From positions 24,883,268-24,947,267 of the forward strand of contig NC_080074.1 of the NCBI RefSeq assembly GCF_949987535.1: DNA of 64,000 nt, given 5' to 3'. Positions 21,993 through 33,419 of this stretch are shown here, one piece after another (the first letter of the stretch is position 1; each line of letters begins with the position of its first letter). The notes under the pieces are model-generated. The model was not told where the DNA came from and ran no database searches. It worked only from the letters and a program-made list of their open reading frames with translations. The stretch comes from Balaenoptera acutorostrata (lineage: Eukaryota > Chordata > Mammalia > Artiodactyla > Balaenopteridae). Both the position numbers and the translations under genes were made by a program.

Positions 21993-24900
21993 ATGGGAAT
22001 AGGAACATACATATCGATAATTACCTTGAATGTAAATGGATTAAATGCTCCCACCAAAAGACACAGGCTGGCTGAATGGATACAAAAACAAGACCCATAT
22101 ATATGCTGTCTACAAGAGACCCACTTCAGACCTAGAGACACATACAGATTGAAAGTGAGGGGAAAGTGAGTGGAAAAAGATATTCCATGCAAATGGAAAT
22201 CAAAAGAAAGCTGGAGTAGCAATTCTCATATCAGACAAAATAGACTTTAAAATAAAGACTATTACAAGAGACAAAGAAGGACACTATATAATGATCAAGG
22301 GATCGATCCAAGAGGAAGGTATAACAATTGTAAATATTTATGCACCCAACATAGGAGCACCTCAATACATAAGGCAAATACTAACAGCCATAAAAGGGGA
22401 AATTGACAGCAACACAATCATAGTAGGGGACTTTAACACCCCACTTTCACCAATGGACAGATCATCCAAAATGAAAATAAATAAGGAAACACAAGCTTTA
22501 AATGATACATTAAACAAGATGGACTTAATTGATATTTATAGGACATTCCACCCAAAAACAACAGAATACACATTTTTCTCAAGTGCTCATGGAACATTCT
22601 CCAGGATAGATCATATCTTGGGTCACAAATCAAGCCTTGGTAAATTTAAGAAAATTGAAATCGTATCAAGTATCTTTTCCGACCACAACGCTATGAGACT
22701 AGATATTAATTACAAGAAAAGATCTGTAAAAAATACAAACACATGGAGGCTACACAATACATTACTTAATAACGAAGTGATTACTGAAGAAATCAAAGGG
22801 GAAATCAAAAAATACCTAGAAACAAATGACAACGGAGACACGACGACCCAAAACCTATGGGACGCAGCAAAAGCAGTGCTAAGAGGGAAGTTTATAGCAA
22901 TACAAGCCTACCTCAAGAAACAGGAAACATCTCGAATAAACAACCTAACCTTGCACCTAAAGCAATTAGAGAAAGAAGAACAAAAAAACCCCAAAGCCAG
23001 CAGAAGGAAAGAAATTATAAAGATCAGGTCAGAAATAAATGAAAAAGAAATGAAGGAAACAATAGCAAAAATCAATGAAACTAAAAGCTGGTTCTTTGAG
23101 AAGATAAACAAAATTGATAAACCATTAGCCAGACTCATCAAGAAAAAAAGGGAGAAGACCCAGATCAATAGAATTAGAAATGAAAAAGGAGAAGTAACCA
23201 CTGACACTGCAGAAATACAAACGATCATGAGAGATTACTACAAGCAACTCTATGCCAATAAAATGGACAACCTGGAAGAAATGGACAGATTCTTAGAAAT
23301 GCACAAACTGCCGAGACTGAACCAGGAAGAAATAGAAAATATGAACAGACCAATCACAAGCACTGAAATTGAAACTGTGATTAAAAACCTTCCAACAAAC
23401 AAAAGCCCAGGACCAGATGGCTTCACAGGTGAATTCTATCAAACATTTAGAGAAGAGCTAACACCTATCCTTCTCAAACTCTTCCAAAATATTGCAGAGG
23501 GAGGAACACTCCCCAACTCATTCTACGAGGCCACCATCACCCTGATACCAAAACCAGACAAAGATGTCACAAAGAAAGAAAACTACAGGCCAATATCACT
23601 GATGAACATAGATGCAAAAATCCTCAACAAAATACTAGCAAACAGAATCCAACAGCACATTAAAAGGATCATACACCATGATCAAGTGGGGTTTATCCCA
23701 GGAATGCAAGGATTCTTCAATATACGCAAATCAATCAATGTGATACACCATATTAACAAATTGAAGGAGAAAAACCATATGATCATCTCAATAGATGCAG
23801 AGAAAGCTTTCGACAAAATTCAACACCCATTTATGATAAAAGCCCTGCAGAAAGTAGGCATAGAGGGAACTTTCCTCAACATAATAAAGGCCATATATGA
23901 CAAACCCACAGCCAACATTGTCCTCAATGGTGAAAAACTGAAACCATTTCCACTAAGATCAGGAACAAGACAAGGTTGCCCACTCTCACCACTATTATTC
24001 AACATAGTTTTGGAAGTGTTAGCCACAGCAATCAGAGAAGACAAAGAAATAAAAGGAATCCAAATCGGAAAAGAAGTAAAGCTGTCACTATTTGCAGATG
24101 ACATGATACTATACATAGAGAATCCTAAAGATGCTACCAGAAAACTCCTAGAGCTAATCAATGAATTTGGTAAAGTAGCAGGATACAATATTAATGCACA
24201 GAAATCTCTTGCATTTCTATACACTAATGACGAAAAATCTGAAAGTGAAATTAAGAAAACACTCCCATTTACCATTGCAACAAAAAGAATAAAATATCTA
24301 GGAATAAACCTACCTAAGGAGACAAAAGACCTGTATGCAGAAAATTATAAGACACTGATGAAAGAAATTAAAGATGATACAAATAGATGGAGAGATATAC
24401 CATGTTCCTGGATTGGAAGAATCAACATTGTGAAAATGACTCTACTACCCAAAGCAATCTACAGATTCAATGCAATCCCTATCAAACTACCACTGGCATT
24501 TTTCACAGAACTAGAACAAAAAATTTCACAATTTGTATGGAAACACAAAAGACCCCGAATAGCCAAAGCCATCTTGAGAACGAAAAATGGAGCTGGGGGA
24601 ATCAGGCTCCCTGACTTCAGACTATATTACAAAGCTTCAGTAATCAAGACAGTTTGGTACTGGCACAAAAACAGAAATATAGATCAATGGAACAGGGTAG
24701 AAAGCCCAGAGATAAACCCACACACATATGGTCAACTTATCTTTGATAAAGGAGGCAAGCATATACAGTGGAGAAAAGACAGCCTCTTCAATAAGTGGTG
24801 CTGGGAAAATTGGACAGGAACATGTAAAAGTATGAAATTAGAACACTCCCTGACACCATGCTCAAAAATAAACTCAAAATGGATTAAAGACCTAAGTGTA

Positions 24901-25815
24901 AGGGCGGACACTATCAAACTCTTAGAGGAAAACATAGGCAGAACACTCTATGACATACATTACAGCAAGATTCTTTTTGACCCAGCTCCCAGAGAAATGG
25001 AAATAAGAACACAAATAAACAAATGGGACCTAATGAAACTTAAAAGCTTTTGCACAGCAAAGGAAACCATAAACAAGACCAAAAGACAACCCTCAGAATG
25101 GGAGAAAATATTTGCAAATGAAGCAACTGACAAAGGATTAATCTCCAAGATTTACAAGCAGCTCATGCAGCTCAATAACAAAAAAACGAACAACCCAATC
25201 CAAAAATGGGCAGAAGATCTAAATAGACATTTCTCCAAAGAAGATATACAGATGGCCTACAGACACATGAACGAATGCTCAACATCATTAATCATTAGAG
25301 AAATGCAAATCAAAACTACAATGAGATATCATCTCACACCGGTCAGAATGGCCATCATCAAAAAATCTAGAAACAATAAATGCTGGAGAGGGTGTGGAGG
25401 AAAGGGAACACTCTTGCACTGTTGGTGGGAATGTAAATTGATACAACCACTATGGAGAACAGTATGGCGGTTCCTTAAAAAACTACAAATAGAACTACCA
25501 TACGACCCAGCAATCCCACTACTGGGCATATACCCTGAGAAAACCATAGGTCAAAAAGAGTCATGTACCAAAATGTTCATTGCAGCTCTATTTACAATAG
25601 CCAGGACATGGAAGCAACCTAAGTGTCCATCGACAGATGAATGGATAAAGAAGATGTGGCACATATATACAATGGAATATTACTCAGCCATAAAAAGAAA
25701 TGAAATGGAGGTATTTGTAATGAGGTGGATGGAGTTAGAGTCTGTCATACAGAGTGAAGTAAGTCAGAAAGAGAAAAACAAATACAGTATGCTAACACAT
25801 ATATACGGAATCTAA
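21993..25815 (+). pseudogene. L1 ORF2 (endonuclease/reverse transcriptase), one frameshift
   Basis: Start at ATG 21993. The frame is open for 58 codons, then meets TGA at 22167-22169 inside a 7-bp insertion, aagtgag (22164-22170), that copies 22153-22159. Beyond it the next frame is open without interruption to the TAA at 25813-25815. Endonuclease signatures are split: NVNGLN and QETHF before the break; GDFNTP, SRIDHI and SDHNA after it. The reverse transcriptase FADD box is at 24091-24102. The C-terminal Cys-rich motif C-x3-C-x7-H-x4-C (CWRGC…HCWWEC) is near 25381-25430. Without the 7 bases the length (~1,271 residues) would match the ~1,275 of human ORF2p. As it stands the copy cannot make full-length ORF2p. 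Confidence 0.95.
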
Positions 25816-26198
25816 GGGAAAAAAAAAAAAAAGGCCATGAAGAACCTAGTGGCAAGACGGGAATAAAGACACAGACCTACTAGAGAATGGACTTGAGGAT
25901 ATGGGGAGGGGGTGGGGTGAGATGTGACAGGGTAAGAGAGTGTCATGGACATATATACACTACCAAATGTAAAATAGATAACTAGTGGGAAGCAGCCGCA
26001 CAGCACAGGGAGATCAGCTCGGTGCTTTGTGACCACCTAGAGGGGTGGGATGGGGAGGGTGGGAGGGAGGGAGATGCAAGAGGGAAGAGAAATGGGAACA
26101 TATTGTATATGTATAACTGATTCACTTTGTTATAAAGCAGAAGCTAACACACTATTGTAAGGAAATTATACTTCAATAAAGATGTTTAAAAAAAAAAA
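25816..26198 (+). other. L1 3' UTR with G-rich tract
   Basis: The L1 3' UTR and tail. A G-rich polypurine tract at 26042-26071 ('ggggtgggatggggaggg' and onward) has at least five G-runs of three or more, a G-quadruplex-type motif typical of L1 3' UTRs. An A15-type run follows the stop at about 25818-25832. AATAAA is at 26175-26180. Confidence 0.88.
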
Positions 26199-26492
26199 TC
26201 CCACAAGGACTCAGAGGCAAAGAATATACAAATCAATTTTCACTGCAAAGTAAAGGAGCTGTTACAGTGGAGGATTACTGGACTGAATGTCAATATTATG
26301 ACATAGTATGAGTGTGTTTCATGTTTGGTAATTGCAATCATTGTTGCTTTTGTGGTCATCCATGTACAATGCTTGGTATCAGTCTATTTATTTCTTGTAA
26401 AAATAAAATACAGTGTGTGTGTGTGTGAAAAAAAAACGTTTTGCAAAAAAAAAAAAATTAACAAATACATTTTGATTCCTATCAAAAAAAAA
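26199..26492 (+). pseudogene. processed retrocopy, 3' piece with poly(A)
   Basis: Continuation of the sequence at 18737-18801 after the L1. It lacks introns in view, holds an AATAAA at 26402-26407, and ends in A-rich tracts before the duplication AAAACACACTC (26493-26503, matching 18726-18736). That is the structure of an L1-mobilised, 5'-truncated retrocopy. Joined across the L1 site, two frames remain open to stops at 26304-26306 (TAG) and 26309-26311 (TGA). One reads through '…KDSEAKNIQI…', the other ends '…VEDYWTECQYYDIV'. Which is real depends on the original A-tract length. I do not recognise the parent gene; a long 3' UTR is an alternative. Confidence 0.55.
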
Positions 26493-26927
26493 AAAACACA
26501 CTCTCTTATTATCTCACAGTATCCATGGATTGGGCATCAGGTGCTGGGTTCTTATCTCAGGATCTCACGGGGCTGAACTAAAGGTGCTGGCTGGCTGCAT
26601 CCTCACCTGGAGGGTCCACTAGGGAAATACCATCTTCCAAGCTTCCTTGGGTTCTTGGCTAGATTCTTTTCCTTTTGCACATAGGACTGAGGTCCCCATT
26701 GTCTTGCTAACTATTAGCCAATGACCACTGTCAGATCCTAGAGACCACTCTCTGGTCCTTGCCACAAGGTCCCCTCCATACCCTCTCATACTTCCATTTT
26801 TCTCTTTTAAAACTCACCTGATTAGATTAGGCCCACCCAGATAATCTCCTACCTGATTAAGTCCACTGATTAGGAACCTAATGGAGTGAGGATCCCATCA
26901 TAGTCACAGGGAAGGGGATTATACAGG
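26493..26927 (-). mobile_element. MLT1-type LTR, piece 2 of 3
   Basis: Resumes at 'aaaacacactctcttattatc' and reads as the body of a minus-strand MLT1-type LTR ('tctcacagtatccatgg', 'attaggcccacccagataatc', 'gatcccatcatagtcacagg', 'gggattatacagg'). It breaks again at 26927 where another LTR begins. Confidence 0.72.
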
Positions 26928-27296
26928 TGTCTTAGTTTGGGCTGCTGTAACAAATACCATACACTGGGTGGCTTAAACAAAAAACATTTATTTCACGTAG
27001 TTCTGGAGGCTGACAAGTCCAAGATCAAGAGGCTGGCTGGTTCAGTTCTTGGTGAGAGCCCACTTCCTGGTTTGCAGATGGATGCCTTCTTGCTGTATCC
27101 TCACATGGAAGAGAAAGAGATCATCTCTCTAGTTATCTCTTTTCTTTAAGGGCACTGCTATCTTCATGAGGGGCTCTACGCCTTGGAATTACTTTCCAAG
27201 GCCCCACCTCCTAATACTATCACATTGAGAATTAGGGCTTCAACATGTGAATTGGGCGTGGGGGGGAGTTCACAGACATTCAGTTCACAGCAACAA
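26928..27296 (-). mobile_element. MLT1-type solo LTR nested in older LTR
   Basis: Minus-strand MaLR LTR: 'tgtcttagtttgggctgctg', 'catacactgggtggctta', 'agttctggaggctgacaag', 'tcctcacatggaagag', 'gccccacctcctaatactatc', 'gggcttcaacatgtgaatt', closing '…cacagca'. Ends TG…CA and a degraded 5-bp flank pair (ACAGG / ACAAA) suit a solo LTR. Non-coding. Confidence 0.8.
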
Positions 27297-27298
27297 AA

Positions 27299-27355
27299 CA
27301 TGCATACCAGGGGGTGGGAATCTTTCAAGTCATCTTAGAATTCTGCCTGCCACAG
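27299..27355 (-). mobile_element. MLT1-type LTR, piece 3 of 3
   Basis: 'catgcataccagggggtggg', 'aatctttcaagtcatctta', 'gaattctgcctgccaca' is the usual terminal block of this LTR type and continues directly from 'gggattatacagg' at 26915-26927 when the nested LTR is removed. Confidence 0.68.
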
Positions 27356-27688
27356 GAAAAAACTGAGGAAAATAAACCAAGAAATTATAAAGCTATAGGA
27401 TTGTGCTAATTGACAGACACCAGATTCCTACCTAAAATAATGTGTCTAAAGGCCAAGGAGGCCTCCAGGACCCAAGCTACCCTCCTCTGTCTGGCCTCGA
27501 GCCCTCAGCCCTCTCCAGCCTTCTCATTCCCCTCCTCCACCCGCTGCGTGAGTGGGAGTAAAAGCCAAAGCTGGAACTCAGAGGGTAAAGGGCATGGACT
27601 GAGGGCCACAGAGAGGAAAGGCCACTGACACCCACCTCATGGTGCCTCTGACCTGGCAGCAAGGCAGCAATTAGAAGTAGGGGTCAGG

Positions 27689-27987
27689 GGCTTCCCTGGT
27701 GGCGCAGTGGTTGAGAATCTGCCTGCCAATGCAGGGGACACAGGTTCAAGCCCTGGTCTGGGAAGATCCCACATGCCGCGGAGCGGCTGGGCCCGTGAGC
27801 CACAATTACTGAGCCTGCGTGTCTGGAGCCTGTGCTCTGCAACAAGAGAGGCCGCGACGGTGAGAGGCCCGCGCACCGCGATGAAGAGTGGCCCCCGCTT
27901 GCCGCAACTAGAGAAAGCCCTAGCACAGAAATGAAGACCCAACACAGCCATAAATAAATAAATTAATTAATTAAAAAAAAAAAAAAA
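27689..27987 (+). mobile_element. CHR-2-type SINE, deleted (CD-like) form
   Basis: Complete copy from 'ggcttccctggtggcgcag' to an (AATT)n/A tail. Perfect 16-bp target-site duplication agaagtaggggtcagg at 27673-27688 and 27988-28003. Shares the 'gagcggctgggcc' junction with the copies at 5017 and 42678. It landed at the 5' edge of a MIR. Confidence 0.96.
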
Positions 27988-27999
27988 AGAAGTAGGGGT

Positions 28000-28185
28000 C
28001 AGGAAGACACACCTGGGTTCAGAGGCCAGCTCTGCCACTTACTCACTTTTTAACTTTCAGTCTAGTCACTGAATCTCTATTTTGAGGTCAGCAAAACAAA
28101 AACAAGTTTTCCCTCAGAGTCGTAAGCATCGGATGAGATAATATACATCAGGTGCTTTACACAGTACCTGGATGGTAAGGGTAAA
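28000..28185 (+). repeat. MIR SINE
   Basis: Sense-strand MIR blocks: 'cacacctgggttcagaggcc', 'agctctgccacttactcac', 'cggatgagataatatacatc', 'acacagtacctgg'. The CHR SINE at 27689 inserted at its 5' edge. Confidence 0.72.
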
Positions 28186-28719
28186 ATAATTGTAAAAAAT
28201 AAAATAAAACCTACCTAGGAAGCAGCTCAGAGAAGGAGGAGTTGCTATTTCTCATAACATCTACTGGGTGCCCAGAATGGTGCTGGGAACTGTGAGATTT
28301 ACAGACTTCCATAAAGCAGGGTGTCTAGCATTGACACATGTACAATCTAGTTGGAAAATCAAGCAAACAGGTGTCCTTTCATAGAGAGATAGATTATGAA
28401 CACAAGAGTTCTCTTTCTCAAGGACTTTTCACCTAGGACCTGGAAGCACTTGGCCTCTCATGGTGTTCAAGCCAGGCCTTCAGAGGTCTGTGTTGCCTCA
28501 GTAGCTGGCCTTGCCATAACCAGAGTCCTCCTGGTCCCTGGACCAGATCTAAGGTCCCTAAAGTATCACAGAGAGACCTACCCATGGGACCCTCAGTTAG
28601 TGACACTCAATGTTCAGCCTACAGTCAGAGCTGGCTCCGTTTTCTTCTGCCAAGTAAGAGTAAATATCAAATGACACTGTCTTAGAGGGTGGGACCAGAG
28701 ACTGCAAACAGTGCCGTAT
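28186..28719. other. intergenic, no gene seen
   Basis: No supported gene. The segment 28195-28390 reads like a degraded old LINE/L2-type piece ('tctactgggtgcccagaatgg') but I cannot assign it firmly. Confidence 0.4.
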
Positions 28720-29185
28720 TATTTTCTTACTGCTGCTGTAGCAAATCGCTGCAAACTTAGTGGCTTAAAACCACACACATTTGTTCCCTAACAGTTCTGG
28801 AGGTCAGAAGTGTCCCTGGGCTAAAACCAAGGTGTCAGCGGGGCTGTGCTCCCTCTGCAAGGTCTAGGGAAGAATCCGTTTCTTTGCCTTGTCTAGTGCT
28901 AAACGCTGCCTGCGTGGCTTGGCTCCTGGGCCCACATCACTCTGATCTCTGCTTCTGCCATCACACCTCCCTCTCTGACTTTGGCGTTCCTGCCTCCCCC
29001 TTATAAGGACCCTTGAGATTACATTTGGGCCCTCCTGGATAATCCAGGATACTCTTCCTATGTCAAGATCCTTAATTTAATCATATCTGCAAAGTCTCTT
29101 TTGCCATGTAAGGTAACATAGTCACAAGTTTGGGGGGTTAGGACATGGAGATTTTGAGGGGCCATGATTTTGCTTATCAACAAGT
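28720..29185 (-). mobile_element. MLT1-type (MaLR) LTR
   Basis: Minus-strand LTR: 'attattttcttactgctgctg', 'gcaaacttagtggctta', 'agttctggaggtcagaag', 'ccccttataaggacccttgag', 'ggataatccaggatac', 'tttgccatgtaaggtaacatag', closing 'gccatgattttgcttatcaaca'. Block order matches MaLR LTRs. Non-coding fossil. Confidence 0.78.
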
Positions 29186-30492
29186 ACTATTTCCCTGAGT
29201 CAGATGCCTGTGTGTATTTTCCTCCCCAAATGATTCAGAAAAAAACTATTCATCTCTAACCATTGACCTGATGAAGTCTACAAACAACTCGGGGATTAAA
29301 CACATTTTCATAGAAGTAAGTTTGTTGAAGTTTAGTGAGAAAAAGGTACCGTGCTCTGGACATCATAAGAGAATAATTGATCATTAAAATCTGCTCTTAA
29401 ATGCAACTGATAGGCCACCGTTTAATAAGATGTGAAAAGAGAACCTATGTTTTAGTAGAGTTCTAGCATTCTTTACTTCAATGTTTGCAAATTGTGATGA
29501 TCACTAACACCTATGTTCCCCCACCCTGTTTCTAACTATTCTTTAAATTGACTTGATACTGCATTTTTTTTTTGACAGTTCAGTGACAGGCACAAATTAC
29601 TTCACTGTTACCGTGGTAACTAAGGGACCTCCAAACAGAGAAAAAATAAGATTAAAATAAAAGGGGAAAGGAACATTCCAAATTGGCATTGTTGAGTCAT
29701 TGCCCAAGTGTAGTCGGGTGTCACTTGGTCAAGCTTTGGGAGTTTTTTCCAGTAAGGACCCCTGAATCAGTCAGCCAGCGGGGCAAGTTGCTCCTGTGAA
29801 CAAGAATGCTTGTCTCCTGCAAGAAGCAATGGTTCAAAGTTTATAGAACCTTCTACTCTCCCTTACTTATGCATCTCTTTTATTTGGATCATCTCCTTTG
29901 TTTTTCATCTCTTCCTGCTTTTCCCCTTCTGAACACATTAGTTACTATGGAAACATTGGTGTGAATGTCAGAAAGCTCAGCTCAGAAATGCTTCATAAAG
30001 TCAATTTACAGAATGGTCTGACATTTATCTCATGTTTGGGAAATTTAAAGAATTTGTGATATTCATGACCACAGACAGGGGTGGGTGGTAAACACTGTGC
30101 TATATATGGATTTTAAAATTTGTTTTATATACAACTGTGAAAACATCAGGTTTTGTCTTTTAGGAGAAGAATAGCAACAAAAACAGGAATCTGGTTTGGG
30201 ATTTGAAATTGGATTCATTTTCCATCAGTTCAGGGAAGATTTCCACTTTCTAAGTTTATAAGGCTGACTGGAACCTCTTGTGTCAAAATAAATGCTTTTG
30301 AAAAAAATTATGGTTGGCTTATTTTTTAAACTTTAACCTGATAATAAAACAAATGGTATTTCCCATAATAATGTACACAGGGCACCAGTAATATTAGTTA
30401 AAGGCACAGAAATGTTAATATCCATGCTGTAAAGATTCCTACTTCACTATGGGGAATTTCAGAGTTAGCGTTACCCTATGAAATAATAATAA
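29186..30492. other. intergenic, repeat-poor
   Basis: About 1.3 kb with no repeat I can name and no supported exon, holding two RFX-type X-box-like motifs (29607-29620 and 29941-29954). Confidence 0.45.
29607..29620. promoter_or_regulatory. RFX-type X-box palindrome
   Basis: gttaccgtggtaac is a perfect inverted repeat that fits the RFX X-box (GTNRCC-N(0-3)-RGYAAC). A second, imperfect X-box-like word gttactatggaaac is at 29941-29954. RFX factors drive ciliary and neural genes; no target is evident here. Confidence 0.4.
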
Positions 30493-30750
30493 TAATAGCT
30501 AATGTTTATAGCACACTTACTATGTGTCAAGTCCCATTCTAAATACTTTACATGTAATAATTCATGTGATCCTCAAAACAACCTAGTGAGGTAGATGCTA
30601 CCATAACACTTGTTTTACATACAAGAAAACTGAAGTACAAAGAAGTTAAGTAACTCATCCAAGTAAGTATTGATAGTTGAAGCAAAGATTCAGATGAAGG
30701 CAATTGGGTTCCAGACTGTATATTCTTAACCATCCTGCAAAACTGCTTCT
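30493..30750 (-). repeat. MIR SINE
   Basis: Antisense MIR blocks in order: 'agctaatgtttatagcacac', 'ttactatgtgtcaagtccc', 'gatcctcaaaacaaccta', 'gtgaggtag', 'aagaaaactgaagtacaaag', 'aagttaagtaactcatcc'. Near full length. Confidence 0.9.
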
Positions 30751-33419
30751 TTATGAAAAAGTAAAACAATAGTAACAACATATCTAGCTAGAGAGCTTTG
30801 AGTTATCATTCCTGTACTAAAAAAGACAATCCAGGCATCCCCCAGCAGAACTTCCTCTCTAATGACATCGTTCAGAGCCTTAAGGCTTACCACATTGTCC
30901 TTGGGGATATAAGTTCCTAATGATTATGGTTTGATGATGAGTTCAGATTAGAGTCAAATTTGATTCTAGACTTACAGGCTCTTGTATATTTATTTTGTTA
31001 CATATAAAAGAGTAATAATGTTTTGCTATATGATCAGCAGGAAAGCTATAAATAGCTGAAAAGATACTGACATTAACTCCACTGGATTCCATCAGAAGAA
31101 TTTTAATTACAAAGAAAATCCAGTGTCAACCTGCAGGGCTACATTAATGCTTTGCCACCCAACATTCCCCACGTCCTCTGGCAACAGCTCCCAATCTTTG
31201 TTTGAGAAAGCCCCACCTGCTTAGTTCATGTGCTTGACTCTCCTGATGCCAAAGTGGATCACATGATCCAGGTCTAAGCCAATCAGCACATCTCATCTCC
31301 CTGACCTCAGTGACCCCTTGACCTCAGTGACAGATGGCATGTGACCAGATTAGAGCCAATGAAATGCAAGAAGATTTTTTCTGGGAATGCTCCAACAGGA
31401 AGAGGGGCTCTTTTTCCTCACTAGAAAACTTAACTGTGAAATGAGCTGCTCTAGCCATCTTTGCCACCACCAAAGACTTGGCCTAGAGCATACAGAGGCA
31501 GAGAGACCGAAACCCCCGGAACAGAAGGCATGTGAAAGATTAAAGAGAAATCCAGCCTGTGGTATCATTTGAGCCCTGGGTACAGCATTGTCCAAAATCT
31601 GTCTGCTAGAATTCTCAATTATTGAATCAATAAGTTACTCCACCACCACCACCACCCTTTTTTTTTTTTGAAATCTAAACACATTTGAACTGGCTTACAA
31701 CAAACAGAACAGGCCTAATGGACAAAACAAGAAGCGTCTGTGTCCTCTGAGTGAAAACACCACCTCTTATTCACCTTGTTCGTAAGCAAGCAAACATTTC
31801 CTTATCTAAGATTCCAAAATCCACAAACCTCTGAAAACCGAAAGTCCCTTTGTAGCTCATTTGGTGTCAAAACAGACATGACCCACATGGACACAAGGCT
31901 GCCCATAGTCCTTCCTTATCCCACTTAATGTGACTATTCCTGTTTTGCTAAGGAACAATTAATGTGTGTGATTAAGGATGCTGCTTACAGACCCTGTCAG
32001 AATGGTCAGACTATACAAGGTATAAACTCTTACCTTTATTAAATCAAAGAATTATAAATTCTGAAGCCCCAAAGTGTTTCTGATAAAAGGCTGTGGACTT
32101 AGAGTCACAGGATAAATTGAACAAATAAACTGATTGAATAAATGACTGCTTACTCTCTGAACAGGATGGGATCTGAGTCAGCTATCAGTATTGTTGAGAA
32201 CCACAGGAGTAAGGCATCCGTTACTCCAAAACTATACTGAAGGTAAGAGTATGCTTGCATATGCTAGACATCAAGTCAAACATCAGATTGATAAACACCA
32301 GGACAAAGTGAAAATTCATAAGCAAAAATTCATTACGAAAGCAAAAAGAGTTGAATGTCTCAAAGAATATTATCTATCAAAAGCTTCAAGAACAGAAAAT
32401 CTGGGTGAATAGAAAGAACCTCCTGCCTGACTCCACACCAAGTTACACTACACTGTATATGCTATAAACAATAACTACAAGATGTAAAAGAATTATGACG
32501 CCGAGTACATGTGGCTACTATGACACTGACTAAATCTTGAAATCCATATTCCATGTCCAATGGGGATCCATTCTTAAACTCTTCTCCCTGAGTCCTCACA
32601 TTATATATATAAAAAATGTCATTTACTTTTCATTTGACTGCAGCCAAGAAAATTATCATGTTATGCGATATTAAAAAGAGTACTGGAAACTAATTAAACA
32701 CTACCCTCAAAATAGGAAAATTTTGGGTCATGACTCATCTGCTTTCTTCTTTATATCCACGACCTAAAACAGTAAGTAGTACATGGTAGGTTCTTAAGAT
32801 GTACTTTATTAGTAAATGAAATATGTGCTACATTCTGATACCTTTGCCATCTGACAACACTGAAAAGTCAGTGGAACAACTGACAGAGGGAGGGGAAAAA
32901 CTAGAGAAGAAAAAAAGCCCCTGAGGATGGTGACACCACTAGTACATGGATAGAGACCCTCCATGGGACTCCTATCACTCACAGAAAACCAGACTGAAAT
33001 CAATGATCTCTAAGGTACCTCCCCCCAGCCCTATGATTATATGATTTTTCTGCGTTAAAAGAAAATCTAAAAGGGTGCAGATAGAAGTCTATATAACTTA
33101 CTTAAAACACTGACTAATAGAGCATGGAGTAATCCCTACATTTGGAGAAGACTATTGGAATTTGAAATTTCATATATATGAAAAAAATACTGCATTAAGC
33201 ATCTTACCATAATTAAAAGATGGTACAAGCCTAAAAAATAGTCCAGCTCAAACACACACTGGTCTGAGGAATATTGAATCCTTATGTTCCTGTTAATAAA
33301 ACATCTAATGTCCAAACTCCAAGCTGTAAGAGCCCAACCAATCCCAGCATGTTGTCAAAGTTTTCTACCTCCATGACATTGCTTAAATCTAACCTACCTT
33401 TTCTGTGGAATAGTTCTTA
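30751..33419. other. intergenic, old repeat traces, no gene
   Basis: No supported exon. 31150-31640 reads like an old LTR-type or other interspersed element ('gatccaggtctaagccaatcag', 'catctttgccaccaccaaag', 'tatcatttgagccctggg') that I cannot name. A (CCA)n run sits near 31640-31657. The remainder is unique-looking AT-rich sequence. Confidence 0.4.

Larger units (their letters stand above)
18802..26198 (+). mobile_element. full-length L1 retrotransposon, nearly intact
   Basis: A complete ~7.4-kb L1 in sense orientation: 5' UTR from 'ggaagatggcggaagag' (with a YY1-type AAGATGGCGG site near its start), ORF1 21068-21934, ORF2 21993-25815, 3' UTR, AATAAA at 26175-26180 and an A-tail. It is flanked by an A-rich duplication: A13TCC at 18786-18801, and A-tract plus TCC ending at 26201, with the uninterrupted site continuing 'cccacaaggactc'. 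The 5' junction TT/AAAAA fits L1 endonuclease. ORF1 is open. ORF2 has one visible lesion, a 7-bp duplication in the endonuclease region. CpGs in the 5' UTR are largely retained, so the insertion is evolutionarily recent. Confidence 0.97.

Noticed and set aside
18786..26201. Treating the A13TCC flank as proof of exact L1 ends
   Set aside because: The duplication merges with the poly(A) tail, so the exact 3' boundary is ambiguous by several bases; coordinates are given with that limit.
32191..32412. 73-codon frame with Lys-rich composition
   Set aside because: No homology recognised, no splice or promoter context; AT-rich chance frame.
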